A stretch of 64,000 nt of DNA from Streptomyces alboflavus (lineage in GTDB: Bacteria; Actinomycetota; Actinomycetes; Streptomycetales; Streptomycetaceae): assembly GCF_000716675.1 (NCBI RefSeq), contig NZ_JNXT01000023.1:70930-134929 (forward strand). The letters are read 5' to 3'. The notes beneath the pieces were generated by a model. It was not told the DNA's origin, ran no database searches, and worked only from the letters and a program-made list of their open reading frames with translations. A program made the translations under genes and the position numbers. This document shows, one piece after another, positions 56,295 through 64,000 of this stretch (the first letter of the stretch is position 1; each line of letters starts with the position of its first letter).

Positions 56295-56750
56295 ATGAGC
56301 AGCGCAGACCACCTCGCCGCGATCGACCTGCTGCGCACCCGGGACTTCCCCGAGACGCCCGGCAGGTCGGAGCACGGCTACGGCGGACCCGGCTTCCACG
56401 TCGCGGAGCTGTCGACGTACGACCAGCTGTGGGACGACGACGGCACGGCGCACGAGGAGACGGAGGCGCGGTGCGAGGCCGAGCGCGACGCCCTGCGGGT
56501 GCTCCTCACCGAGCGCTGGGGCGAGCCCCGGCTCTTCGGCCTGACCAGCGTCCTCATCCGCGTCATGGCCCAGGAGGCCGACGGTTCGGGCGCGTCGGTC
56601 CCCAACCCGTGGGCCACGCTCAGCGAATCCGTCCCCGACGTCCACCTGTGGCGGTCCGACGGGCAGTGGATAGCCCTGGGGGTGGCCCGCTGGGGCGAGC
56701 GCCTCGCGGTCCAGCTCCTGGCCGTGGTGACGGTGATCGATCCGCCGTAG
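56295..56750 (+). CDS. Hypothetical cytoplasmic protein
   Basis: A 151-residue soluble protein: LAAIDLLRTRDFPETPGRSEHGYGGPGFHVAELSTYDQLWDDDG, then ERDALRVLLTERWGEPRLFGLTSVLIRVMAQEADGSGASVPNPWATLSESVPDVHLWRSDGQWIALGVARWGERLAVQLLAVVTVIDP. The C-terminal beta-rich half looks like a small globular domain found in Streptomyces proteins of unknown function. No motif is assigned. It stands apart from the ABC operon by 94 bp. Confidence 0.75.
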   Translation: MSSADHLAAIDLLRTRDFPETPGRSEHGYGGPGFHVAELSTYDQLWDDDGTAHEETEARCEAERDALRVLLTERWGEPRLFGLTSVLIRVMAQEADGSGASVPNPWATLSESVPDVHLWRSDGQWIALGVARWGERLAVQLLAVVTVIDPP

Positions 56751-56770
56751 TACGCGCCGTGCGAGCCGGG

Positions 56771-57817
56771 TCAGCCCAGCCCCAACTCCCCATACGTGCC
56801 AGGGCCGAAGAAGCGCTCCACGTCTGCCTCCGTGACCGACGCGAGGTCGGCGGGCACCCACCTCGGGGCGCGGTCCTTGTCGACGACCTGGGCCCGCACG
56901 CCTTCGGGGAAGTCGGGCGCCGTCAGACAGGCACACGACACGCGGTACTCCTGGTCGAGCGCCTCCTCCAGGGACCCGAGAGCACGGGAGCGGCGCAGCG
57001 CGGCCAGCGTGACCTTCAGCGCGGTGGGGGAGCGCGAGAGCAGGACCTCGGCGGTCTCCTTCGCCGCCCGCTCGCCGCAGGACTGGAGGCGGTCGACGAT
57101 GTCCTCCACCGAGTCGGCGGCGTAGCAGGAGTCGATCCACGCGCGGCGCGCGGCGAGTTCGCCCTCCGGGGCGGTCGCCGCGAACGCCCGCACGGCGTCC
57201 GCCGCGTCGGTGTCCGCGAGCGCCGCCGTGAAGTCCGCGAGGCGCTCCGACGGTACGTAGTGGTCGGCGAGGCCGCACAGCAGCGCGTCGCCCGCGCCCA
57301 CCGGCGTGCCGGTCAGCGCCAGATGCGTGCCGAGCTCGCCCGGCGCCCGCGTCAGCAGATACGTGGCGCCGACGTCGAGGACGAAGCCGATGATCGTCTC
57401 GGGCATGGCGACCCGGGACCGCTCGGTGACGACGCGCACGTCGCCGTGCGCCGAGACGCCGACGCCGCCGCCCATGACGTACCCGTCCATCACCGCCACA
57501 TACGGCTTGCGGTAGCGCGCGATCCGGGCGTTGAGCAGGTACTCGTCGTGCCAGAACGCCGCCGACGCCGCGCCGCCGCCCGCGAGGATGTCCTCGCGCA
57601 CGGCCCGGATGTCGCCGCCCGCGCACAGACCGCGCTCACCCGCGCCCGTCACGACCACCGTGCGGACCTCGTCGTCGTGCTCCCACGCGGTGAGCGCCTC
57701 GTCGATGAGGCGGACCATCGGGTGGTCGAGCGCGTTCAGGGCGCGGGGCCGGTTCAGGACGATGTGGCCCGCGCGGCCCTCGACCCGCGTCAGGACCGGT
57801 GGTGCGTCGACACTCAC
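56771..57817 (-). CDS. Enoyl-CoA hydratase/3-hydroxyisobutyryl-CoA hydrolase family protein
   Basis: A 348-residue crotonase-fold protein: IVLNRPRALNALDHPMVRLIDEALTAWEHDD, GLCAGGDIRAV (oxyanion loop), PYVAVMDGYVMGGGVGVS, and MPETIIGFVLDVGATYLLTRAPGELGTHLALTG, with a C-terminal domain (LASVTEADVERFFGPGTYGEL) typical of 3-hydroxyisobutyryl-CoA hydrolase rather than short enoyl-CoA hydratases. It acts in valine catabolism. It overlaps meaB by 4 bp and ends the mutA-mutB-meaB operon. Confidence 0.85.
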   Translation of the reverse strand: MSVDAPPVLTRVEGRAGHIVLNRPRALNALDHPMVRLIDEALTAWEHDDEVRTVVVTGAGERGLCAGGDIRAVREDILAGGGAASAAFWHDEYLLNARIARYRKPYVAVMDGYVMGGGVGVSAHGDVRVVTERSRVAMPETIIGFVLDVGATYLLTRAPGELGTHLALTGTPVGAGDALLCGLADHYVPSERLADFTAALADTDAADAVRAFAATAPEGELAARRAWIDSCYAADSVEDIVDRLQSCGERAAKETAEVLLSRSPTALKVTLAALRRSRALGSLEEALDQEYRVSCACLTAPDFPEGVRAQVVDKDRAPRWVPADLASVTEADVERFFGPGTYGELGLG

Positions 57818-58851
57818 TGAGCCGAGTCCTCCTTGTCGTTGCGGTCGGCCTTCTCATTGCCGTCGGCAGGTCCCTGGAACGCGTCCAGGATCCGTTCCGC
57901 CGCCGTCGTCGCCGTCAGCGTCCCCTCCCGTACCCGCTGCTCCAGGTCGGGTGCGAGGCGCCGCACGTCGGGGTGGGCGTGCAGCCGGCCGAGGAGTTCG
58001 TCGCGGACCATCGTCCACGTCCAGTCGACCTGCTGGTCGCGGCGCTTCGCGGCGAGGCGGCCGGTGGAGTCCAGGAGCGCGCGATGCTGTTCGAGCCGGT
58101 CCCAGAGGGTGTCGAGGCCCTTCGACTCGCGGGCGCTGCAACTCAGGACCGGGGGCGTCCAGGAGGCGTCCGCCGGATGCATGAGCCGCAGGGCGCCCGC
58201 CAGCTCCCGCGCCGCCGAGCGCGCGTCCCGCTCGTGCGGCCCGTCCGCCTTGTTGACCGCGATCACGTCGGCCAGCTCCAGGACGCCCTTCTTGATGCCC
58301 TGCAGCTGATCGCCCGTGCGGGCCAGGGTGAGGAGCAGGAACGTGTCGACCATGTTCGCGACGGCCGTCTCGGACTGGCCGACGCCGACAGTCTCCACGA
58401 GCACCACGTCGTACCCGGCCGCCTCCATCACCACGACGGACTCACGGGTCGCCTTCGCGACGCCGCCGAGCGTCCCCGCCGTGGGCGAGGGCCGCACGAA
58501 CGCCATCGGGTCCACCGACAGGCGCTCCATGCGGGTCTTGTCGCCCAGGATGGAGCCGCCCGTGCGCGACGACGACGGGTCGACGGCGAGCACCGCGACG
58601 CGGTGGCCCATCGACGTCAGCATCGTGCCGAGCGCGTCGATGAACGTCGACTTGCCGACTCCGGGAACACCGCTGATGCCGATGCGCCGCGCCCGCCCCG
58701 AGTGCGGAAGGAGCTGCGTCAGCAACTGCTGCGCGAGCACGCGGTGTTCGGCCCTGGTGGACTCCACGAGCGTGATCGCCCGCGCGATGTGCGCGCGCTT
58801 GCCGTCGAGTACGCCCTTCACATAAGTGTCGAGATCGATCCTCGGTGCCAT
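57814..58851 (-). CDS. meaB: MeaB-family methylmalonyl-CoA mutase GTPase chaperone
   Basis: A 345-residue G3E GTPase: RIGISGVPGVGKSTFIDALGTML (Walker A), VAVLAVDPSSSRTGGSILGDKTRME, RPSPTAGTLGGVAKAT, VVLVETVGVGQSETAV (switch region) and VIAVNKADG (NKxD). MeaB protects and loads adenosylcobalamin in methylmalonyl-CoA mutase. The gene is 12 bp after mutB and overlaps the HIBCH-like gene by 4 bp. Confidence 0.96.
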   Translation of the reverse strand: MAPRIDLDTYVKGVLDGKRAHIARAITLVESTRAEHRVLAQQLLTQLLPHSGRARRIGISGVPGVGKSTFIDALGTMLTSMGHRVAVLAVDPSSSRTGGSILGDKTRMERLSVDPMAFVRPSPTAGTLGGVAKATRESVVVMEAAGYDVVLVETVGVGQSETAVANMVDTFLLLTLARTGDQLQGIKKGVLELADVIAVNKADGPHERDARSAARELAGALRLMHPADASWTPPVLSCSARESKGLDTLWDRLEQHRALLDSTGRLAAKRRDQQVDWTWTMVRDELLGRLHAHPDVRRLAPDLEQRVREGTLTATTAAERILDAFQGPADGNEKADRNDKEDSAQ

Positions 58852-58863
58852 GGGCTCAGCGGC

Positions 58864-61098
58864 TCACAGCTCGCCACTGCCGGAAGCGGCCTCGCCGGGC
58901 AGTTCGTGGCCGAGCCCGACGGCGAGCCGCCGCACCAGGTCGTACGCCGCGTCCGGGATGACCGTGCCGGGCGGGAACACCGCCGCCGCGCCCGCCTCGT
59001 GCAGTGCCTCGACGTCCTGCGGGGGAATCACGCCGCCCACGACGATCATGATGTCCTCGCGGCCCTCGGCGGCCAGCTCCGCGCGCAGCGCGGGCACCAG
59101 CGTCAGGTGCCCCGCCGCCAGCGAGGAGACGCCGACGATGTGCACGTCCGCCTCGACGGCCTGCCGCGCCACCTCCCCGGGCGTCTGGAACAGCGGGCCG
59201 ACATCGACGTCGAAGCCCAGGTCGGCGAAGGCGGTCGCGATGACTTTCTGGCCCCGGTCGTGGCCGTCCTGGCCCATCTTGGCGACCAGGATGCGCGGAC
59301 GGCGGCCCTCGGCCTCCTCGAAGGACTTCACCAGCGCGCGCGTGCGCTCCACGGACGGCGAGGGGCCTGCTTCGGTGCGGTACACACCGGAGATCGTACG
59401 GATCTGGCCCGCGTGCCGCCCGTACGCCTTCTCCAGGGCGTCGGAGATCTCGCCGACCGTCGCCTTCGCGCGGGCCGCGTCGACCGCGAGCGCGAGGAGA
59501 TTGCCCTCGAGGCCGGGGCCCGAGCCGCGCTCGGCCGACGCGGTCAGCTTGCGCAGCGCGTCCTGGCAGACAGCCTCGTCGCGCTCCTCGCGCAGCCGCC
59601 GCAGCTTCTCGATCTGCTGGGTCCGCACCGAGGAGTTGTCGACCTTCAGGACCTCGATCTGCTCGTCGCTGTCCACGCGGTACTTGTTCACGCCGATCAC
59701 CGGCTGCCGCCCGGAGTCGATGCGGGCCTGCGTGCGCGCGGCGGCCTCCTCGACGCGCAGCTTCGGGATGCCCGCGTCGATGGCCTGCGCCATGCCGCCC
59801 GCCGCCTCGACCTCCTGGATGTGCTGCCAGGCGCGGCGCGCCAGGTCGTACGTCAGCTTCTCCACGTACGCGCTGCCGCCCCACGGGTCGATGACCCGGC
59901 ACGTGCCCGACTCCTGCTGGAGCAGGAGCTGGGTGTTGCGGGCGATGCGCGCCGAGAAGTCCGTGGGCAGGGCGAGCGCCTCGTCGAGGGCGTTGGTGTG
60001 CAGGGACTGGGTGTGGCCCTGCGTCGCCGCCATCGCCTCCACGCAGGTGCGCGTCACGTTGTTGAAGACGTCCTGGGCGGTCAGCGACCAGCCCGAGGTC
60101 TGCGAATGGGTGCGCAGCGAAAGGGACTTGGCGTTCTTCGGGTCGAACTGCTTGACCAGCTTCGCCCACAGCAGGCGCGCCGCGCGGAGCTTGGCGACCT
60201 CCATGAAGAAGTTCATCCCGATCGCCCAGAAGAACGACAGGCGCGGCGCGAACGCGTCCACGTCCAGGCCCGCCTCCCGGCCCGCCCGCAGATACTCGAC
60301 GCCGTCGGCGAGCGTGTACGCCAGCTCCAGGTCGGCCGTCGCACCGGCCTCCTGGATGTGGTAGCCGGAGATCGAGATGGAGTTGTAGCGCGGCATCTTC
60401 TGCGAGGTGAACGAGAAGATGTCGGAGATGATCCGCATCGAGGGCTTCGGCGGATAGATGTAGGTGTTGCGGACCATGAACTCCTTGAGGATGTCGTTCT
60501 GGATGGTCCCCGCCAGCTTCTCCGGCGCTACGCCCTGCTCCTCGGCGGCGACGATGTACAGCGCGAGCACGGGAAGCACCGCGCCGTTCATCGTCATCGA
60601 CACCGTCATCTTGTCCAGCGGGATCCCGTCGAACAGCTGCCGCATGTCGTAGATCGAGTCGATGGCCACGCCCGCCATGCCGACGTCACCGGTCACCCGC
60701 GGGTGGTCGCTGTCGTAGCCGCGGTGGGTCGGCAGGTCGAAGGCGACCGACAGGCCCTTCTGGCCCGCCGCCAGGTTGCGGCGGTAGAAGGCGTTGGACT
60801 CCTGCGCGGTGGAGAAGCCCGCGTACTGCCGGATCGTCCAGGGCTGGTTGACGTACATCGTCGGGTACGGGCCGCGCAGATACGGCGCGACGCCCGGGTA
60901 GGTGCCGAGGAAGTCCAGGCCCTCCAGGTCGGCGCCCGTGTACAGCGGCTGGACCGCGATGCCCTCCGGGGTCTCCCACAGCAGGTCGTCCGCGTCCTTG
61001 CCGGTGGCCGACTCGACCGCGGCGCGCCACTGCTGGGCGGAGCCCCGCGGGGCCGCGTCCGGCTCCAGGCCGATGCCGGAGAAGTCGGGGATCGTCAT
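58864..61098 (-). CDS. mutB: Methylmalonyl-CoA mutase large (alpha, catalytic) subunit
   Basis: A 744-residue protein. The substrate barrel shows [25 protein letters not shown], the signature RISG-like [32 protein letters not shown], and [15 protein letters not shown]. The C-terminal B12 domain carries the DxHxxG motif ([61 protein letters not shown]). It converts methylmalonyl-CoA to succinyl-CoA as a heterodimer with MutA. The start is ATG 61098, overlapping the mutA stop. Confidence 0.97.
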   Translation of the reverse strand: MTIPDFSGIGLEPDAAPRGSAQQWRAAVESATGKDADDLLWETPEGIAVQPLYTGADLEGLDFLGTYPGVAPYLRGPYPTMYVNQPWTIRQYAGFSTAQESNAFYRRNLAAGQKGLSVAFDLPTHRGYDSDHPRVTGDVGMAGVAIDSIYDMRQLFDGIPLDKMTVSMTMNGAVLPVLALYIVAAEEQGVAPEKLAGTIQNDILKEFMVRNTYIYPPKPSMRIISDIFSFTSQKMPRYNSISISGYHIQEAGATADLELAYTLADGVEYLRAGREAGLDVDAFAPRLSFFWAIGMNFFMEVAKLRAARLLWAKLVKQFDPKNAKSLSLRTHSQTSGWSLTAQDVFNNVTRTCVEAMAATQGHTQSLHTNALDEALALPTDFSARIARNTQLLLQQESGTCRVIDPWGGSAYVEKLTYDLARRAWQHIQEVEAAGGMAQAIDAGIPKLRVEEAAARTQARIDSGRQPVIGVNKYRVDSDEQIEVLKVDNSSVRTQQIEKLRRLREERDEAVCQDALRKLTASAERGSGPGLEGNLLALAVDAARAKATVGEISDALEKAYGRHAGQIRTISGVYRTEAGPSPSVERTRALVKSFEEAEGRRPRILVAKMGQDGHDRGQKVIATAFADLGFDVDVGPLFQTPGEVARQAVEADVHIVGVSSLAAGHLTLVPALRAELAAEGREDIMIVVGGVIPPQDVEALHEAGAAAVFPPGTVIPDAAYDLVRRLAVGLGHELPGEAASGSGEL

Positions 61099-62948
61099 GG
61101 CGCCACTCCCATGAGGTCGAGGGTGGAGGTGAGCACGGCCACGGCGTCGCAGCCGGCGAAGACATAGGCGTCGACATCCCCGAACTCGCCGGGCCGTCCC
61201 GCGAGGAATACCCGCTCCGCGCCCGCCGACTTCAGCGCTGCGGCGACTGCGGCCGCCTCCTCCGCGTACAGGGCGTCGCTGGAGCACAGGCAGGCGACGC
61301 GCGCCCCACTGGCCCGGAAGGCCTCGGCGGCGCTTTCGGCGTCCACCGAGACCGGGTCGTGGACGGCCTCGACACCGCCCGCCTGGAAGAGGTTCGAGGC
61401 GAACGTGGCGCGGGCGGTGTGCGCGGCGGCCGGGCCGAGCGCGGCCAGGAACACCTTCGGGCGGGCGCCGGTCTCGGCGAGGTGCGCGTCGGAGCGGGCG
61501 CGCAGGGCCTCGTACGCCTCGTCGCGCCGCACCCGCGGCAGGCCGCCCGTCGGCCCGGCGGGCGCGCTCTCGCGCTCCACGGGCTTCTCGGCGAGGTTCG
61601 GGAACTCGCTGACGCCCGTGATGGGTTCGCGGCGCTTGGCGAGCTTCCTTCCGCGCTCCGCCCAGGTCGCCGCCAGGCGCTCGCCGAGCATGCCGGAGCG
61701 CAGGGCGGCCGCCTGGCCGCCCGCGCGCTCGATCTCCTGGAAGAAGTCCCAGGCGGCGTGCGCCAGTTCGTCGGTGAGCCGCTCCACGTAGTACGAGCCG
61801 CCCGCCGGGTCGATGACCCGGGCCAGGTGCGACTCCTCCAGGAGGATCGTCGAGGTGTTGCGCGCGATGCGGCGCGCGAACGCGTCCGGCAGGCCCAGGG
61901 AGTGGTCGAACGGCAGCACCGTGACCGCGTCCGCGCCGCCCGCGCCCGCGCTCAGGCAGGCCACGGTCGTGCGCAGCATGTTCACCCACGGGTCGCGGCG
62001 CGCCATCATCACCGGCGAGGTCACCGCGTGCTGACGCTGCGCGCCCGCGTCGACGTCGCCGCTCGCCTCCGCCACCCGCGCCCACAGACGCCGGGCCGCG
62101 CGGAGCTTGGCGATGGTCAGGAACTGGTCGGCCGTGGCCGCGTACCGGAACTCCAGCTGAGCGCACGCCTCTTGCAGGGTCAGGCCCGCGCCGGTGAGCA
62201 GCCGCAGATAGGCCACGCCCGTCGCCAGGGACGCGCCCAGCTCCTGCGCGGCCGAGCCGCCCGCCTCGTGGTACGGCAGCGCGTCCACCGTGAGCGCGCG
62301 CAGGCCGCCGTACTCACGGCCGCACAGGCGCGCGAGATCGACGGCGGCTTCCGTGCCCAACTCCGAGCCCGTGCGCGCCTCGTACGCCAGCGGGTCCGCG
62401 CCGAGGTTGCCGTGCGCCGCGTCCTTGGCGACGCCCGCGGCCTCGACCAGGCGCAGCAACTCATGGGCGGCGGGCCCGACATCGGCTCCGGCGTCGAGCA
62501 CGATCGGGGCCAGGTCCAGATAGACGCCGTCGAGCGCCCGCTCAAGGCCGGAGACGGGCAGCGCGTCGGGGCCGAGGGTGAGCCACAGCGACGTCACGCC
62601 GTTCTCGAGGTCGGCGAGGATCGATTCGTTCGTGCGGGCCGGGTCGCCTGTCGCGTGCCGCTGCCGTACGTCCCAGCCGGTCGCGGCACCGCCCGCGGCG
62701 CGCCCGCCGCGTACGAACGGGGCGAAACCCGGATGGCCGACATCGGCCACGACGTCACGGGCGGTGTACAGGGGGCGGGTGCTGAGCCCGTCCTCGAGCG
62801 CGGTGGACAGCGCTTCCTCCGCCGCCGCCCCCGATACGTCCTTACCCGACTTCCGCAGTACGCCCTCCACCAGGCGCTGCCACTGCTCATGGGTCGCATC
62901 AGGGAACTCGGCGGCCAGGGAAAGCCCGTCGTCAGGCAGGACCGTCAT
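61095..62948 (-). CDS. mutA: Methylmalonyl-CoA mutase small (beta) subunit
   Basis: A 617-residue protein homologous to the N-terminal barrel of MutB and lacking the DxHxxG B12 motif, as expected for the structural subunit ([84 protein letters not shown]). It heterodimerises with MutB. It is the first gene of the operon, with a palindrome 96-113 bp before its ATG. Confidence 0.96.
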   Translation of the reverse strand: MTVLPDDGLSLAAEFPDATHEQWQRLVEGVLRKSGKDVSGAAAEEALSTALEDGLSTRPLYTARDVVADVGHPGFAPFVRGGRAAGGAATGWDVRQRHATGDPARTNESILADLENGVTSLWLTLGPDALPVSGLERALDGVYLDLAPIVLDAGADVGPAAHELLRLVEAAGVAKDAAHGNLGADPLAYEARTGSELGTEAAVDLARLCGREYGGLRALTVDALPYHEAGGSAAQELGASLATGVAYLRLLTGAGLTLQEACAQLEFRYAATADQFLTIAKLRAARRLWARVAEASGDVDAGAQRQHAVTSPVMMARRDPWVNMLRTTVACLSAGAGGADAVTVLPFDHSLGLPDAFARRIARNTSTILLEESHLARVIDPAGGSYYVERLTDELAHAAWDFFQEIERAGGQAAALRSGMLGERLAATWAERGRKLAKRREPITGVSEFPNLAEKPVERESAPAGPTGGLPRVRRDEAYEALRARSDAHLAETGARPKVFLAALGPAAAHTARATFASNLFQAGGVEAVHDPVSVDAESAAEAFRASGARVACLCSSDALYAEEAAAVAAALKSAGAERVFLAGRPGEFGDVDAYVFAGCDAVAVLTSTLDLMGVAP

Positions 62949-63043
62949 GTTCCGATGCTAGGGCTCAATCAGGGCCCGGTGCCGGGGCACCGCTGTGACC
63001 TTGCACTCTCCCCGTCGGTCTTGAACTCGGACGGCCCGCAAGT

Positions 63044-63061
63044 TATTACCGGTGGGTAATA
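63044..63061. promoter_or_regulatory. Inverted repeat TATTACC-ggtg-GGTAATA upstream of mutA
   Basis: Perfect 7-bp arms in an AT-rich patch (TTATTACCGGTGGGTAATAT) about 100 bp before the mutA ATG. It may be the operator for a fatty-acid or propionate-responsive regulator; the protein is not encoded nearby. Confidence 0.45.
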
Positions 63062-63103
63062 TATAGGGGTTTCATAGGGGTCGTATCTGTCCGCCGCGCG
63101 CCT

Positions 63104-63961
63104 TCAAGCAGGGGTTTTCTCCGGCACTCGCGGTGTGGCCTGGGGCGGGACCGACCCCTGTACGGCGCTTTCGCGGGCATCGGCGCGGACGGCGGCGCCG
63201 ACGCCGCGCGGGGCGCCGCCGGTGACGTAGTGGGTGTACTCGCGGTGCAACCGGAATCCGGCCGTCCAGGCGAGCAGGCGGCTGGGGCGGTTGTCGCGGG
63301 CGCAGGACCAGCTCGCGGTGCGGCCGCGGGCCGAGACGTCCGCCGTGAGGGCGGCGACGCAGGCGAGCGCGAGGCCCTTGCGGCGGTGCTCCGGCGCGGT
63401 GGCCACGGCCACGTCCTCGTACGCGTCGCCCGCGAAGTAGGAGCACGCCACGGCGAGGACCCGCCCGCCCCGGCCGAAGGCGGCGACGGCGTGCCCGGAG
63501 GCGGCGAGCGCCGAGGGGCCGCCCCAACTGGCGTGGATCCAGTCGGAGTCCGGCCAGAGGGCCGCGAGCGCGAGCGCGTCGTCGCCCGTCACCCGGCGCA
63601 CCCGCACCCCGCGCGGCGGCCGGGGCGTGGCGACGGGCTCCCGGTGGACGTACACCATGCGCTCGTCGGGCACGAGGCGGTCGAAGGCGGCGCCGAGCAC
63701 GGGCAGGAACCGCGCCGAGGCCACGACATGGCTCGCGGTGAACCGCGCGAGGCCGTCCGGGGACACCGCGCGCGGGTCGCCGCCGAGCAGGACGTGACCG
63801 GCGCAGGACACCGCGAGGGCGCGCGGCGCGTCGGCGTCGTCGGCCCACCACTGGCCGGTGCCGTGCGTGCGGACGTGCTCGGGCAGCGCGGCCGTTCCGG
63901 GCGCCCCGGCGGCGAACCAGTCGGCGAGGGCGGGAAGTCGGTGCCGCGGGAGCGGGATCAC
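63104..63961 (-). CDS. GNAT-family acetyltransferase
   Basis: A 285-residue protein. An N-terminal helical region (LPALADWFAAGAPGTAALPEHVRTHGTGQWWADDADAPRAL) precedes a GNAT domain (VRVRRVTGDDALALAALWPDS, EDVAVATAPEHRRKGLALACVAALTADVSARG, ARDNRPSRLLAWTAGFRLHREYTHYV) with the acetyl-CoA loop EHRRKGLA. The substrate is unknown. It starts at a GTG at 63961, 40 bp from the window's right edge, so the promoter is out of view. Confidence 0.88.
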   Translation of the reverse strand: MIPLPRHRLPALADWFAAGAPGTAALPEHVRTHGTGQWWADDADAPRALAVSCAGHVLLGGDPRAVSPDGLARFTASHVVASARFLPVLGAAFDRLVPDERMVYVHREPVATPRPPRGVRVRRVTGDDALALAALWPDSDWIHASWGGPSALAASGHAVAAFGRGGRVLAVACSYFAGDAYEDVAVATAPEHRRKGLALACVAALTADVSARGRTASWSCARDNRPSRLLAWTAGFRLHREYTHYVTGGAPRGVGAAVRADARESAVQGSVPPQATPRVPEKTPA

Positions 63962-64000
63962 GGGGCGGTCCTCCGGGGGCTCTGGTGGGGTGGGTGGGCG

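Noticed and set aside
57799..61167. A 1122-codon plus-strand frame through meaB and mutB.
   Set aside because: It is antisense to canonical MutB/MeaB, so it is a shadow.
1..64000. tRNA or rRNA genes, insertion sequences, integrases, att sites, a replication origin.
   Set aside because: None was visible on either strand by reading; no transposase-like or integrase-like protein appears, and the gene order looks like stable chromosomal backbone with accessory patches.

Overview
The window is a high-GC (about 72-74%) actinobacterial chromosome segment, almost certainly Streptomyces. The evidence is the codon use, frequent GTG starts, ATGA/GTGA stop-start overlaps, leaderless-type promoters and families typical of that genus (XRE-cupin regulator with EamA exporter, TerB/TerD proteins, FHA-ABC transporter, SigJ-type sigma factor, ROK and GntR/HutC regulators). 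I see no rRNA, tRNA, CRISPR array, transposase or integrase. About 57 protein genes are supported.

Layout. 0-5 kb: end of a gamma-carbonic-anhydrase-like gene, a hexapeptide acyltransferase, an EamA exporter divergent from its XRE-cupin regulator, a YbaK-type deacylase, and a VOC/CoA-transferase pair. 5.2-8.3 kb: an ornithine-lipid pair (olsB-olsA) followed by a secreted beta-propeller phytase, both preceded by PHO-box-like 11-nt direct repeats; a third PHO-box-like site lies before phoD at 47.9 kb. 8.3-18 kb: a membrane glycosyltransferase-like protein, a cytochrome b/Moco oxidoreductase fusion with a small membrane partner, a methyltransferase, two sugar-transfer enzymes, an OmpR/histidine kinase pair and an NAD-dependent epimerase. 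This looks like a two-component-linked envelope or glycan cassette that I do not recognise as a named pathway. 18-22 kb: a TrmB/LuxR-type regulator, two small membrane proteins and a CoA-binding protein. 21.6-24.5 kb: TerD, BlaI regulator, M56 protease and TerB, with two near-identical CTACA-N4-TGTAG operators in front of terD/blaI and terB. 24.5-26.7 kb: TenA-like protein, Sfp-type PPTase and YigZ. 26.8-33.9 kb: a phosphosignalling cluster (double-FHA ABC transporter, SH3-like protein, Ser/Thr kinase, polytopic membrane protein, secreted or anchored Pro/Ser-rich protein).

34-38.4 kb: sbcD-sbcC, with a low-complexity insert in SbcC. 38.5-46 kb: Lrp/AsnC divergent from a rhodanese, SnoaL-like protein, SDR, DUF885 peptidase, a TetR regulator and its likely target dehydrogenase sharing one operator sequence, and a TM-ACT-GNAT fusion. 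46-56.8 kb: PhoD phosphatase, alpha/beta hydrolase divergent from SigJ, a GntR/HutC regulator with a dre-like operator on its own -35 box, a ROK regulator, and a NarL/HK pair divergent from an ABC exporter. 56.8-63 kb: a four-gene operon mutA-mutB-meaB-HIBCH joining valine/propionate catabolism to succinyl-CoA. It is followed by a GNAT gene at the window's end.

Two recurring structural themes stand out. First, tandem minisatellites lie at the 3' ends of convergent genes: a 26-bp unit at 16.7-17.0 kb, a 10-bp unit at 31.1-31.2 kb, and a 15-bp unit inside a methyltransferase tail at 11.8 kb. Second, perfect inverted repeats act as bidirectional terminators or operators. All functional calls come from reading the translated sequence and motifs; no database search was run.
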